Assembly: GCF_937001465.1 (NCBI RefSeq)
Contig: NC_064568.1
Location: forward strand, 30,442,001-30,506,000
Direction of reading: 5' to 3'
DNA length: 64,000 nucleotides
From: Orcinus orca
Lineage: Eukaryota > Chordata > Mammalia > Artiodactyla > Delphinidae
Numbering within the stretch: position 1 is the stretch's first letter; every line of letters begins with the position of its first letter. Both the position numbers and the translations under genes were made by a program. The notes under the pieces were generated by a model. That model saw only the letters and a list, made by a program, of their open reading frames with translations, ran no database searches and was not told the DNA's origin. This document shows, piece after piece, positions 47,422-59,805 of the stretch.

Positions 47422-48847
47422 TTTGCAATCTTGGGCTAGTTTGTAATGTCAGCGCTGGCAAGCACCATTTTGGAATTCTCCCTCTAATCTATTATGCCAG
47501 TGGGCCCACCCTGCTGGGAACCCTACCCTTAGGGCTGTGCCTTGGCTGGGCACTGCAGCCAGTCTAGGGACCAGCCCCACCCACCAGTGTACCACTGCAA
47601 CTCCAAAACTAGAAGGCACACACAGCCCACATAGGGAGGCAGCCATTGAATGCTTGGCTCTGGTGGCCAAGCAGGATTGTGCTTCTGAGACCCACAGGAC
47701 ATGTCCTAAATAAGACCACTCCTTCAAGACTGGGAGAGATAGCTGATTCACCTGATACATAGAAACAAACAGAGAGTAAAGCAAAATAAGGAGACAGAGG
47801 AATATGTTCCAATTGAAAGAATAAGATAAGACCTCAGAAAAAGAAATAAATGAAATAGAGATAAGAAGTCTCCTGACAAAGAGTTCAGTGATGATCATAA
47901 AGTTGCTTATCAAACTTGGAAGAAGAATGAATCAACACAGTGAGGACTTCAACAAAGAGAAAGTATAAAAAAGTACCAAAGAGAAGTAATAACTGAACTG
48001 AAAATACACTAGAGGGGTTCAGCAGCAGACTGGATGAGATAGCAGAATGAATCAGTAAGCTTAAGACAAAGCAATGAAAATCACTCAGACCGACCAGCAA
48101 AATGAGAAGAAAATTTTAAAAGTGAAGATACCTTCAGGGACCTTTGGAACAACATCAAGTGAAATAACATTTGCATTATAGGGATCCCAGAAGGAGAAGA
48201 GAGAAAGAGCCAAAACAATTATTTGAAGAAATAGTGGCTGAAAACTTCCCTAATACGAGGAAAGAAATAGACATCCAGGTCCAGGAAGCATAGAGTTCCA
48301 AATAAGATGAACCCAAAGAGACACACACACCAAGACACATTATAATTAAAATAGTAAAAGTTAAGGGTAAAGAGAGAATCCTAAAAGCAGCAAGAGAAAA
48401 ACAACTCGTTACATACTAAAGCCCACAAGGCTCTTAGCAGATTTTTTAGCATAAACTGTACAGGCCAGAAGAGAGTGGCTTGGCATGTTCAAAGTGCTAA
48501 AAAGAAAAAAAGTCCAACCGAGAAGTCTTAGCAAGGTTATCATTCAGAATTGAAGGAGAGAGTAAGAGTTTCCAAGATAAACAAAAGCTAAAGGAATTCA
48601 TCAACACTAAGCCAGCCCTACAATAAATATCAAAGGGACTCCTTTAAGCTGAATAAAAAATAGCACTAATTAATAATAAGAAAATGTATGAAAGTGAAAG
48701 TCTCACTAAGAAAAGGTAGATATATAATAAAGGTAGTTGATCAATCACTTATAAAGCAAGCATGAAGATTAAAGGACCAAAATAGTAAAATTATGATCAT
48801 TAGTTAAGGGAAGCATACAAAAAGATGTCATAAAAGTACAAAACATG

Positions 48848-49051
48848 GGGCTTCCCTGGTGGCGCAGTGGTTGTGAGTCCGCCTGCCGATGCAGGGGACA
48901 CAGGTTCGTGCCCCAGTCCGGGAGGATCCCACATGCCGCGGAGCGGCTGGGCCCGTGAGCCACGGCTGATGAGCCTGCGCGTCTGGAGCCTGTGCTCCGC
49001 AACGGGAGAGGCCACAACAGTGAGAGGCCTGCGTACCGCAAAAAAAAAAAA
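48848..49051 (+). mobile_element. CHR-type SINE, short cetacean form, nested in old L1
   Basis: Complete copy with a perfect 16-bp target-site duplication 'aaaagtacaaaacatg' (48832-48847 and 49052-49067). Confidence 0.96.
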
Positions 49052-49665
49052 AAAAGTACAAAACATGGGGAGGGGTAGTAAAAAGATAAAGCTGTGGAAT
49101 GTGTTCAAAATTAAGTTGCCACCAACTTAAAACTGGCTACAGTTTACATAGGATGCTGTATGTGAACCTCACAGTAACCACACACACAAAAACTTTATAG
49201 CAAATACACAAAAGAAAATGAGAAATGAATCTAAACATAACACTAAAGAAAACCTTTGAGACACAAAGGAAGAGAGAAAGAAGAAGAAGGAAACAGAGAG
49301 GAACTACAAGAAGAGCCATCTTCTCAATAAACACAGAAAAAGCATTTGATAAAATTCAACATTTATTTATGATAAAGGCTCTCAACAAAGTGGGTATGGA
49401 GGAAACTACCTCAACATAATAAAGACCATGTATGACAAGCCCACACCTAACATCACACTCAACCGTGAAAAGATGTAATCTTTTCCTCTAAGATTAAGAA
49501 CAAGACAAGGATGCCCACTCTCACCACTTTTATTCAACATAGTATTGGAAGTCCTATCAAGACCAGTTAGGCAAGGAAAAGAAATAAATGGCATCCAGAT
49601 TGGAAAGGAATAAGTTAAACTGTCACTATTTGCGGAAGACATGCTATGATATATAGAAAACCCTA

Positions 49666-49874
49666 GGGGCTTCCCTGGTGGCGCAGTGGTTGAGAGTCTG
49701 CCTGCCGATGCAGGGGACACGGGTTTGTGCCCCGGTCCGGGAAGATCCCACATGCCGCGGAGCAGCTGGACCCGTGAGCCATGGCCGCTGAGCCTGCGCG
49801 TCCAGAGCCTGTGTTCCACAACGGGAGAGGCCACAGCAGTGAGAGGCCTGCGTACCGCAAAAAAAAAAAAAAAA
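49666..49874 (+). mobile_element. CHR-type SINE, short cetacean form, nested in old L1 RT region
   Basis: Complete copy with an 11-bp target-site duplication 'agaaaacccta' (49655-49665 and 49875-49885). It interrupts the L1 text shortly after the mutated RT catalytic motif. Confidence 0.95.
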
Positions 49875-50914
49875 AGAAAACCCTAAAGACTTCTCCGGAA
49901 AAAATGGTGGAATAAATTTAGTAAAGTCACAAGAAACAAAATCAATATACAGAAATTTGTGGCATTTCTATACACTAATAATGATCTGTCAGAAAGAGAA
50001 ATTAAGGAAACAGTCCCTTTTTACAGTTGCATCAAAAGGAATAAAACACCTACTAATAAATTTAACCAAGGAGGTAAAATATCTGAATACTAAAAACTAT
50101 AAGACACTGATGAAAGAAATTAGAGAAGACACAAATAAATGGAAAGATATTCTGTGTTCATGGATTAGAAGAATTAATATTGTTAAAAAGTTCATACTAC
50201 CCAAAGCAATCTGAAGATTCAGTGCAATCCTTATCAGAATTTCAATAGCATATTTCACAGAACTAGACCAAATAATTCTAAAATTTGTATGGAACCACGG
50301 AAGATTTCAAATAGCCAGGACAATCTTGAGAAAGAAGAACAAAGCTGGAGGTATCATGCTTCTTGATTTCAAGCTCGACTACAAAGCTCTAGTAATCAAA
50401 ACAGTATGGTACTACCATAAGAACAGATACACAGATCAATGAAGCAGAATTGAGAGCCCAGAAATAAACCCACACATATGTGGACAATTAATTTACAACA
50501 AAGGAGCAAAGAACATACAGTGGAGAAAGGATAGTCTCTTCAGTGAATGGTGCTAGGAAAACTGGATAGCCACATGCAAAATGTAAGTAGACCAGTATTT
50601 TACACCATACATTAAAGTTAACTCAAATGGATTAAAGACTTGAATGTAAGACTTGAATCCGTAAAATTCCCAGAAGAAAACATAGTAACCTCATTGACAT
50701 TGTTCTTAGTGATGTTTTTGTGGAACTGACTCCAAAGGCAAGGGAAACAAAAGCAAAAATAAACAAATGGAACTACATCAAGCTAACAAGCTTCTGCACA
50801 GCAAAGGAAATCATCATCGAAATAAAAGGCACCCTACTGAACAGGAGGAGTTATTTGCAAATCATATATCCAGTAAGTGGTTAATATCCAAAATACATAA
50901 AGAATACAGGCAAG

Positions 50915-51237
50915 GGACTTCCCTGGTGTTGCAGTGGTTAAGAATCCACCTGCCAGTGCAGGGGACACAGGTTCGATCCCTGGTCCAGGAAGATCCCACA
51001 TGCCGTGGAGCATCTAAGCCTGTGTGCCACAGTACTGAGCCTGTGCTCTGGAGCCCACAGCCACAACTACTGAGCCCACACACCCTAGAGTCCGTGTGCC
51101 ACAACTACTGAGCCTGCATGCTGCAATTACTGAGGCCTGCATGCCTAGAGCCTATGCTCTGCAACAAGAGAAGCCACCACAAGGAAAAGCCCGCACAGCA
51201 CAATGAAGAAACAACACAGCCAAAAAAAAAAAAAAAA
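50915..51237 (+). mobile_element. CHR-type SINE, long form, nested in old L1 ORF2
   Basis: It begins 'gggacttccctggtgttgca', with a B-box-like 'ggttcgatccc'. The body repeats 'cacaactactgagcc' three times, and the tail is A-rich. Target-site duplication 'aaagaatacaggcaa' (50900-50914) and 'aaagaatacagacaa' (51238-51252). Confidence 0.95.
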
Positions 51238-52459
51238 AAGAATACAGACAACAACAACAAACCTGATTAAAAAATGGGCAGAGGGTCTGAATAAACATTT
51301 TTCCAAAGAAGACATACAGATGGCCAACAGGCACATGAAAAGATGTTCAGCATCACTAATTATTAGGGAAATGCAAATCAAAACAACAATGAGATATCAC
51401 CTCAGATCTCTAAGATTGACTGTTATCAAAAAGACAAGAAATAACAAATGCTGGAAAGGATGTGGAGAAAAAGGAACCCTCATACACTGTTGGTGGGACT
51501 GTAAATCAGTGAAGCCACTATGGAGAACAGCATGGAGAGTCCTCAGATAATTAAGAAGAGAACTACCATATGATCCAGATATTTCACTTCTGGGTACTTA
51601 TCTGAAGAAAACAAAAACGTTAAGATGTATGCACCCCTATGTTCATTGCAGCATTATTTACAATAGCCAAGATATGGAAACAGCCTAAGTGTCTATTGAT
51701 GGATGAATAAATAAAGATGTTGTGGTATATAAACACAGTGGAATTCTACTCAGCCACAAAAAAGAACAAAATCCTGCCACTTGCAACAACTGGATGAACC
51801 TTGAAGGTATTATGCTAAGTGAAATAAGTCAGATGGAGAGAGACAAATACTGTATGATTTCACTTATATGGGGAATCTAAAAAAACAAAACAAATGAGCA
51901 AACAAAATAAAACAAAAATAAACTCCTAGTTACAGAGATCAGATTGGTAATTACCAGAAGGGAAGAGTTTGGGGGAGTGGGCAAAATGGGTGAAGGGGGT
52001 CAACTCTGTGGTGAAGGGGGTAACTAGACTTGTGGTAGTGATCACTTTATAGTGTATACAGATGTCAAATTATAATGCGGTACCCTTGAAACATATCTTT
52101 TTTTTTAAATAAACTATAACAATATTAACACAGCTATCATGTTAAAAAAAAAAAAAAAAAGAACTGTCAGCCCTAGGTACTGCTATAGGCAGGGATAAAG
52201 GGTATGGCTAAAAACAGGTAGATTGGTTAGAATTCTGTATCGGTTGCTATAGGACCCCAAATCCCCTCTCCAACTCCATATAACCATGCAACAGGACCTT
52301 TATCCTCCAGAGACGCTAAAGTAGAGTGCCTGAACTCAGGTACATCGAATATATGGTAGATAGACACCAAAACTAATAGGAAGAAGTAAATAGATAAGTT
52401 AGGAATAGATACATGTTTTTCTCAGAGTTAAGAAAATATATTGCATCTATAAAATAATA

Positions 52460-53280
52460 ATTTTTCCTGCTTTACTCCAGTAAACATTTTATTGAAGTAT
52501 ATTATATTATAAACTTTTATATACATATAGAAACATTTATAAATTGTAGGCATACAGCATGAGGAATTACCATAAAGTGAGCACATTTGTTAACCACCAC
52601 CCAGATCAAGAAATAGAACATTATAAGCAGCCTAGAAGCCCTCTTTATGTCCCATCCCAATCATAGTCATCTTCCTTCTTCTGAGAGGTAACTCTATCCT
52701 TACCTCTAACACCACATATTAATTTTACCTATTTTTGAACTTTATATAAATGGAATCATATGGTACATACTCTTCCATAAATACATTCTTCCCAGTACAC
52801 ATAGAGATTCATTTATGTTGGTGCTGATCTTCAGTACTGTATAGTATGCCATTGAATGTATATTCCACAATTAATTTTTCCATTTTAGGCTATTTCCAGT
52901 AGTGCTGCTTGAATCATTCTACATTTCTCTTGGAGCATCTATGTAGGCATTTCTTTAGCTATTTAGTAAGGAGCTGAATGAATACATACTTTAACATTCT
53001 TAATTTCAGTTATTATTTTTTTGATTCTAGAATTTTATTATTCTTTTTTATAGTTTCCATTCCTCAACTGAAATCCTTTATTTTGTTATCTAATTCCTGA
53101 AATATATTAATCGGAGTTATTTTTAAAGGCCATGGCTCATAATTCCAATACGTGACTCTCCTGTGGGTCTGTTTCTATTGCCTGTTTTAGTCTTGGTGTT
53201 GTCTCCCGGTATGCCTGGTAAGTTTCAAGTGAACGCTGCACACTTGAAATCAAAAACTATAGAGTTATTTTTAGACTTTG
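52460..53280 (-). repeat. Old L1M 3' UTR region, antisense
   Basis: 'aaccaccacccagatcaaga...tataaatggaatcatatggta...gctatttccagtagtgctgc' is the reversed 3' region of an old L1. From 53010 'tagaattttattattctttt...ctgtgggtctgtttctattg' resembles an older L1ME/HAL1 3' UTR, so two pieces may be joined here. Confidence 0.65.
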
Positions 53281-53289
53281 TATTGTATT

Positions 53290-54259
53290 GTCTTCCTCTG
53301 GAGATGTAAAACCAAAAATATAAAATAAAAAGGAAGACGTTCAAAAAACTGAAAATAGGATGGAAATGTTAAGAATATTAGAAGTTAGTACAAGAGGTTA
53401 ACCATCAGAGTAATAGAATTCCAAGATGAGAGACTAGAGAAAACAGAAATGATGAAATATAAGATTTCCCAAAATTGAAGGCCAGATATTTTCAGTACAC
53501 ATAACTCATCAAAAAAAAGACTCACTATTGTGTAATTTCAGAACAGGAGGGAAAAAAAAAAAGATCCTTTAAGCTTCCAGGATTTTTTTAAATACATACA
53601 GTGGTTATATACAAAGGGTTACAAATAAGAATGATGTCTGACTTTATACAGCAATCTTAAATGGTAGAAGACCTTGAAACTATGTCTTCAGAAGCCAAAG
53701 GGAAATTATTTAGAAAAATTATTATTTAGAATTCTACACCCATCCAGTCTACCAATTAAATGAGTATAGAATGAAGATATTAGCAGACATGCAAGGTCTC
53801 AAAAATTTATTTACATCCTTTCTCAGAAAAGATCCAGAAGACATTCTCCACAAAAATTAAGGAATAAATCAAGAAAAAGGCATATAGGGGACCCTATAAG
53901 AAACAGAAGATTTCATCCAATAGAAAAGCAAAGCAAATTTTCAGAATTATGGTTAAAGGAATTCAAGGCACGACACTTATAAAACACATCTAGAGAACAG
54001 TCAGTCCGTATTTTCCCAGAAAAAAATGGAGCTTCCAAGAGGAAAGTCTTCAGGAAAAGAATGTATCTGATAGAGTATGGTGTGTTTGAACAAAATCAAT
54101 TGTGATTTTACAGTGCTGATGGGGAGTTTGGGAAGAATTAATGTTAGGAATGTAGCAAAACCCATGACAAAACAAAACAGTGATCAACTACAAGGGGAAA
54201 AAAATGCACAAGAAAAGATATGTAATCATAGTATATCATGTGGCTAAGATATGCACAAC
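53290..54259 (+). repeat. Old L1/HAL1-like ORF1 region
   Basis: 'accatcagagtaatagaatt', 'tttatacagcaatcttaaatggtagaagac' and 'tagaattctacacccatcca' occur in the order of an old L1-type ORF1 coding region. No frame survives. The insertion at 54260 interrupts or follows it. Confidence 0.55.
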
Positions 54260-54833
54260 ATTTTTTTTAACATCTTTACTGGAGTATAATTGCTTTACAA
54301 TGGTGTGTTAGTTTCTGCTGTATAACAAAGTGAATCAGCTATATGTATACATATATCTCCATATCTCCTCCCTCTTGCATATCCCTCCCACCCTCCCTAT
54401 CCCACCCCTCTAGGTCACAAGCACCAAGCTGATCTCCCTGTGCTATGCAGCTGCTTCCCACTAGCTATCCCTTTTACACTTGGTAGTGTATATATGTCCG
54501 TGCTACTCTCTCACTTTGTCCCAGCTTACCCTTCCCCCTCCCCGTGTCCTCAAGTCCACATTCTACGCCTGCATCTTTATTCCTGTCCTGCCCTGAGGTT
54601 CTTCAGAACCTTTTTTTTTTTTTTTTAGATTCCATATGTATGTGTTAGCATACGGTATTTGTTTTCCTCTTTCTGACTTACTTCACTCTGTATGACAGGC
54701 TCTAGGTCCACCCACCTCACTACAAATAACTCAATTTCGTTCCTTTTTATGGATGAGTAATATTCCATTGTATATATGTGCCACATTTTCTTTATCTATT
54801 CATCTGTCGATGGACACTTAGGTTGCTTCCATG
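54260..54833 (-). mobile_element. Young L1, 3' part of a twin-primed insertion
   Basis: The T-run at 54261, then 'aacatctttactggagtata', marks the L1 3' end. The minus-strand text runs up into late ORF2 and stops at 'gttgcttccatgtc' (about 54833), where the orientation flips. Together with 54834-55129 it forms one insertion. Confidence 0.92.
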
Positions 54834-55129
54834 TCAAAAAGACAACCCTCAGAATGGGAGAAAATATTTGCAAACAAAGCAATTTATAAAGGATTAATCT
54901 CCAAAATATACAAGCAGCTCATGCAGCTCAATATCAAAAAAACAAACAACCCAATCCAAAAATGGGCAGAAGACCTAAATAGACATTTCTCCAAAGAAGA
55001 TATACAGATTGCCAACAAACACATGAAAGGATGCTCAACATCACTACTCATTAGAGAAATGCAAATCAGAACTACAATGAGGTATCACCTCACACCAGTC
55101 AGAATGGCCATCATCAAAAAATCCACAAC
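54834..55129 (+). mobile_element. Young L1, inverted 5' part of the same insertion
   Basis: The plus-strand L1 ORF2 text begins 'aaaaagacaaccctcagaat' and ends 'catcaaaaaatccacaa'. In the L1 this segment lies 5' of the minus-strand part, with roughly 250 bp lost between them. The frame at 54831-55139 is this ORF2 piece (WEKIFANKAIYKGLISKIYK). Flanks 'gcacaacatttttt' and 'ccacaacactttttt' are the probable target-site duplication. Confidence 0.92.
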
Positions 55130-55995
55130 ACTTTTTTAAACAGATTTATTTTTTATAGAATTTTTAGATTCACAGCAAAATTGAGTGGAAAGGACAGAGG
55201 GTTTCCACATGCTCCTTGTTCCCACGCGTGCAGTCTCCCCATCTATGACCACCCATACCAGAGTGGTACATTCCTTACACTTGAACCTACACTGACACAT
55301 CATTGTCACCCAATGTCCATAGTTTATATTAGGGTTCACTCAGTGTTGTACATTCTGTGGGTTTTGACAAATGAATAATGGCATGTATCCACAATTATAG
55401 CATCATACAGAATAGTTTCATTGCCCTAAAAGTCTTCTGTGCTCTACCTGTTCATCCTTCCCTCCCCATTAGTGCCTGGCAACCATTGATCTTTGTACTG
55501 TCTCCATAGTTTTGGCTTTTCCAGAATGTCACATAGTTGGAATCAAGTAGCATGTAGCTTTCAGAATGACTTTTTCACTTAGTAATACGCATTTAAGGTT
55601 CCTGCATGTCTTTTCATAGTTTTATAGCCCATTTCATTTTAGTGCTGAATAATATTCCATTGTCTGGATGTACCACAGTTTACTTATCCATTCATCTCCT
55701 GAAGGATATATTGGTTGCTTCCACATTTTGGCAATTATAAATAAAACTGCTATAAACATTCTTGTGTAGGTTTTCAGTATGGACATAAATTTTCAACTCA
55801 TTTGGGTCAATACCAAGGAGCACGTTGCTGGTTCATATGTTAAGAGTATGTTTAGTTTTGTAAGAAACTGACAAACTGTCTTCCAAAGCAGCTATAACAT
55901 TTTGTATTCCACCAGAAATGAATGAGAGTCCCTGTTGTTCCACATCCTTGCCCACATTTGGTGTTGTCAGTGTTTTGGATTACTGCCACTCTAAG
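55130..55995 (-). repeat. Old L1M fragment, antisense
   Basis: 'tggaaaggacagagggtttc...ccattagtgcctggcaacca...ctgaataatattccattgtctgg...atgtaccacagtttacttatcc...cacatccttgcccacatttg' is the reversed late ORF2 plus 3' UTR of an old L1. Confidence 0.85.
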
Positions 55996-56372
55996 ATGTA
56001 CAATGGCACGATTTTTTTACACAGTCTTAATAATTAAAACACTGAATAATAACTTATCCCCAAATTATGTAAAATCATGTTTGGGGTATGTGGGGAAGAA
56101 AGAGAGGAGAGGAGGTATTATAGTGGTTTAATAATGCTGAATTTTCTTTTTCCAAAATAGGAAATCAGAGATATCATCTAAAACTATTAAGTGCAGAAAT
56201 GGCAATATAAAGCTACCATTTATAAATACGGAAGTAAATACCGGAAGATTTAGCACATATAAATGAAAGGCTTGGAAATAGTTGCCTCTGCATTGCAGGA
56301 CTGGTGGATGTGTGAGGTGGGAGGGCAGCAGTTAGGGCATGATGATATGATTTTTTTTTCTCATAATTTTAT
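55996..56372. other. Intronic sequence without recognised features
   Basis: Unique stretch between the old L1 and the SINE. No feature is supported. Confidence 0.4.
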
Positions 56373-56390
56373 AGTACTACTTGAATTTTT

Positions 56391-56739
56391 TTTAATAAAT
56401 TTATTTATTTATTTTTGGCTGCATTGGGTCTTCGTTGCTGCGCACGGGCTTTTCTCTAGTTGTGGAGAGTGGGGGCTACTCTTCGTTGCGGTACGTGGGC
56501 TTCTCATTGCAGTGGCTTCTCTTGTTGCGGAGCACGGGCTCTAGGTGCGCCGGCTTCAGTAGTTGTGGCACACGGGCCCAGTAGTTGTGGCTCGCGGGCT
56601 CTAGAGCACAGGCTCAGTAGTTGTGGCGCACGGGCTTAGTTGCTTCATGGCATGTGGAATCTTCCCGGACCAGGGCTCGGACCCATGTCCCCTGCATAGG
56701 CAGGCAGATTCTTAACCACTGCACCACCAGGGAAGTCCC
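56391..56739 (-). mobile_element. CHR-type SINE, long form
   Basis: Minus-strand copy with its tail as 'tttaataaatttatttattt' and its head as 'gcaccaccagggaagtccc'. Target-site duplication 'gtactacttgaattttt' (56374-56390) and 'gtactacctgaattttt' (56740-56756). The body is CpG-rich and less decayed than the copy at 3612, suggesting a younger age. Confidence 0.95.
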
Positions 56740-56974
56740 GTACTACCTGAATTTTTGAACAATATATGTGTATTTTGTTTGATAAGTAGATTTTAAGTGA
56801 ATGGATAATTTATAATTATTTCCAAAGAACAAGAACTGGCGTAATTTCTTTCATGTTTTCAGAAGGCCTGAAAAGAAGCCTTATGAATGTGGCATCTCAG
56901 ATCACCTGAAAGGCTCTGAACAGACTTGGGGAAGTATGCTGTGCTTCAGGGTACTGTGGAGTATAACCCCATTT

Positions 56975-57110
56975 AGCTGCCAGTATTTAACCTTGTACAA
57001 ATACTGACCCTATCTCTGTGCTTCAGTTTCCTCATTAGTAAAATGAGGATAATAATTGTTCCCTTGTTAGATAAATACTATTATTATAGTCTCAGTGAAA
57101 GTATAATGTA
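56975..57110 (+). repeat. MIR fragment
   Basis: 'ctctgtgcttcagtttcctcattagtaaaatgaggataataat' is the conserved MIR core. The flanking parts are too diverged to delimit. Confidence 0.75.
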
Positions 57111-57339
57111 TGTAAATCAAGTACATCTTGGAGAAATTAAATTGATATTGTAGAGCCTAAAGATTTCGATTAATATTTCCACAGTCTATTGCTTTGATCA
57201 TGTACTAAGTTTGTGGTTTTGTTTGAGTTTTGAATATCTCTGTGCTTTGTTTGCTCAATAATTACTATAAGGTTCTGGTAAAGATACAACCAAATACAAA
57301 ATATATATGAAAAGACATAAACTATAATATAGTGTGCAG

Positions 57340-57560
57340 ATGCTAAACATTTGTCTGCCTTCTACACATCAGGCACTGGGATGAGCACAGCCCCTGCTTC
57401 AAGGAGCTCAGGGTCTCACAGGGAAACTTACATGTATGTGTAATTTATAGTACCTGGTGGAAGTTTGTCTAATGGGCTTGACAGACAGTGAGGGAAGAGG
57501 CTGGAGCATTGACCATTTACTGGAGAGAGCCACTTGGTGGGGCGCTTGGATTTCACAGAT
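57340..57560 (-). repeat. L2 fragment
   Basis: 'catcaggcactgggatgagcacagcccctgcttcaaggagctcagggtctcacaggg' is the reversed L2 3' terminus (usual '...ctctgccctcaaggagcttac...'). Confidence 0.7.
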
Positions 57561-57869
57561 CTGTCAGGTTAAGAAAAACTTGAGTACTAGCATAGTGATG
57601 ACACCTTTTGAATTTGCCAAATCAGTGCGTTAAAACAAGCAAACAAATAAGAAAAGCTACAGTTATTCTGATTGTTTCACTAAATGCAAGGACATTTACA
57701 CATACACACGTGAGAAGTTCTAAATTTCAGAATAAAGTCTCACATTTTCACCACAGACCAGTGAATATGACTTTGTGGATCAGTATCTATCTATATCCCA
57801 GTGTCTGGTCTATAGTTACCTAGAGAAATAAACTTTCCAAGCTGCCTGCTAAAATAAAAACAAAAATTT

Positions 57870-58150
57870 TCCAAGTTATGAAAGTGGACAATGAGAAGAT
57901 AAAGCATTTCAGGCAGAAGAAAGAGCATATATGTATAAAGGCCTGGCATTATGAAACGATCCGATGTGTTCAAGGAACGGGGAGTTCAGTATGGTACATG
58001 GCAGAGGTGGGGGGTATGGTATAATATAGTATTGCATTATTAGGCTTCATACTTTGGGTGACATAAAAATGTAGAACAGGCTCCTGTCCTCAGAGTTCAC
58101 TGTATAATTATAGACAATAGAAAAGTTAACAATATAAGAGTTCATTCTGA
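57870..58150 (-). repeat. L2 fragments
   Basis: 'aagcatttcaggcagaagaaagagcatatatgtataaaggcctggca...gttcaaggaacggg' and, separately, 'ctcctgtcctcagagttcactgtataatta' are two reversed L2 segments in an order that suggests rearrangement. Confidence 0.55.
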
Positions 58151-58257
58151 AGACAGATAAAAAAGGACAAAGGATTACACAGTATGGGGCAAACTGAGTG
58201 TCTGTGGTCAAGGAGGTTGGCAGCAGAAGTAATAATCGTGATGATGATGATGATAGA

Positions 58258-58497
58258 AGCAGTGGCTGTTATAAACACTTTACATATATGAAGTTAGATT
58301 AGATTAATATTTATAACAACTCTACAAGACGGATAGTACTACTATCCCCATTTTATAGATAGGGAAACTGAGGCACAGAGAAGTCAGGATATGTGCCCAG
58401 TGTCACATAACTGCTAAGTAGTAGAGACAGGATTTAAACCCTGGCAGTCGGACTCCAGAATTTATACTCCTAATTACTACAGCGCACTGCCTCTCAT
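58258..58497 (-). repeat. MIR SINE
   Basis: 'taaacactttacatatatga', 'ccccattttatagatagggaaactgaggcacagag' and 'aaccctggcagtcggactcc' occur in reversed MIR order. A short (gat)n run precedes it at about 58237. Confidence 0.9.
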
Positions 58498-58499
58498 GG

Positions 58500-59345
58500 A
58501 AGGATAGAAAAGAGGGGAAATTTTAAAAGGAAATATACAAGAGATGTCATGTAATAAGAATTCGAGGATTTGGTAAGTGGCTGTGTTGAGGGTATCTGTA
58601 TTACAATAAGTGATGAATGTCCCTTTATCTTTCTTACTGAAAGAGAGGGGTCATTCTATTCTGCAGAAACAGATTACTCAGTCATAGTGTTGAGACTTTT
58701 ATCCAAGGAAACATTTTTTATGTGTTTCTTACATTCCATTCTCAGGTTCAGTTTTAAAATATTATATTAACTGTGTACTTAAGCTCAGTACTGTGTGGTC
58801 CTTGGCTTATTTAAACTGCTACCATTTCACTCTAGGACTTCTCAAACTCACCTAAGCTAGGAAATGTTGCCTAATTCCCTTGCTGTTCTCTGTTACACAG
58901 TGGGATATAATAGAAAGTGAGTTATTGGAACCTAAAATGGCAATTAACCAGTTTTTTAGTTGCCCAGAGGAATGACTTATGTTGGACAAGTAGTAAAGCA
59001 TGCTGATTCAATTTAGTTTATTACTTTTATGGTTCCCAAGGGGACATAGACTGGCATTTGCATGACTGAATTATTGATTAACTTGTATCATTCTGCATTT
59101 TTTAAAAAACACACTATATGTGTAGATAGATAAGAGAAAGACAAAGGAGAGAAAAGAGAACAGATGAGAGAAAAGAACAAGTAATGATCCATTAAGCATG
59201 AACTTATGCTATGCCAATGACAGTTTTACACATCTCCTGACTCCCCAGTCTCCCCAGTTCATCGTTCTCTCTAAAAGATCAGGACTGGGGAGTATGTGTT
59301 CTGTGTTTAGAAATGCAAGAAGAGAAGAATTAAAACTATGATTTA
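58500..59345. other. Intronic sequence without recognised features
   Basis: Unique AT-rich sequence. The 66-codon plus frame at 58570-58770 has no flanking splice pair and no recognised domain. Confidence 0.4.
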
Positions 59346-59349
59346 AGAC

Positions 59350-59580
59350 TGAGAGTACTTTGAGGGCATAGACTAGATCTCCACTGTTTTTTTTGGGGGG
59401 GGGGAGATCTCCACATTTTTATCTCTAGCACATGAGCTGGCACCAGTAACCTGTCATAAATGTTTGATGAATTAATGAAGTAAGGGCTAGCTAATTGTTT
59501 GTTCAATTATCCATTCATTTACTGTCTCTATACAGTAAACCTTTATTGGGTGTCTAGCAATGTGAAGAAAACCATCTGTT
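59350..59580. repeat. L2 fragments with a T7-G10 tract
   Basis: 'gagggcatagactagatctc...cacatgagctggcaccagtaacctgtcataaatgtttgatgaattaatgaa' is a sense L2 end, interrupted by 'ttttttttggggggggggga' at 59388-59405. An antisense L2 piece, 'ttcatttactgtctctatac...cctttattgggtgtctagca', follows at 59505-59565. Confidence 0.5.
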
Positions 59581-59624
59581 CAGAGGCCACAGAAAAAATT
59601 AGAAATACTGATGTCTTGCCTTGA

Positions 59625-59805
59625 TAGACTGATTGATCAGGAAAGGGCCCTAGAGATATCTAATCCAATGTCTTAATTATACAGCTAAGGAAAACAAGGC
59701 CCATGGAAATGAGGCATCTTGTGCCAAGGGTACAGAAGGCGGAACTCGACACCAAGCCTCTGACTGTCCTTTTCTCAGTGCTACACAAGTTTACCTTCCA
59801 CAATA
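59625..59805 (-). repeat. Ancient SINE (MIR-like) fragment
   Basis: 'gagatatctaatccaatgtcttaattatacagctaaggaaaacaaggccc...tgactgtccttttctcagtgctac' has the pattern of a reversed old SINE with the '...cagatgaggaaactgaggccc' core. Diverged. Confidence 0.55.

Larger units (their letters stand above)
46757..52157 (+). mobile_element. Old L1, near full-length span, sense, with 3 SINEs and an inverted insert
   Basis: The 5' UTR begins 'agagggttcaatatgatggc', and the 3' end is a poly(A) at 52143-52160. Diverged target-site duplications flank it: 'aaagaattggctgtcctagg' (46737-46756) and 'aaagaactgtcagccctagg' (52158-52177). ORF1 lies at roughly 47760-48660. The endonuclease region is missing. The RT piece is at 49330-49650, and its catalytic FADD motif reads FAED (tttgcggaagac, about 49630). 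Late ORF2 and 3' UTR follow from 50220. Nested SINEs lie at 48848, 49666 and 50915. Confidence 0.88.
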
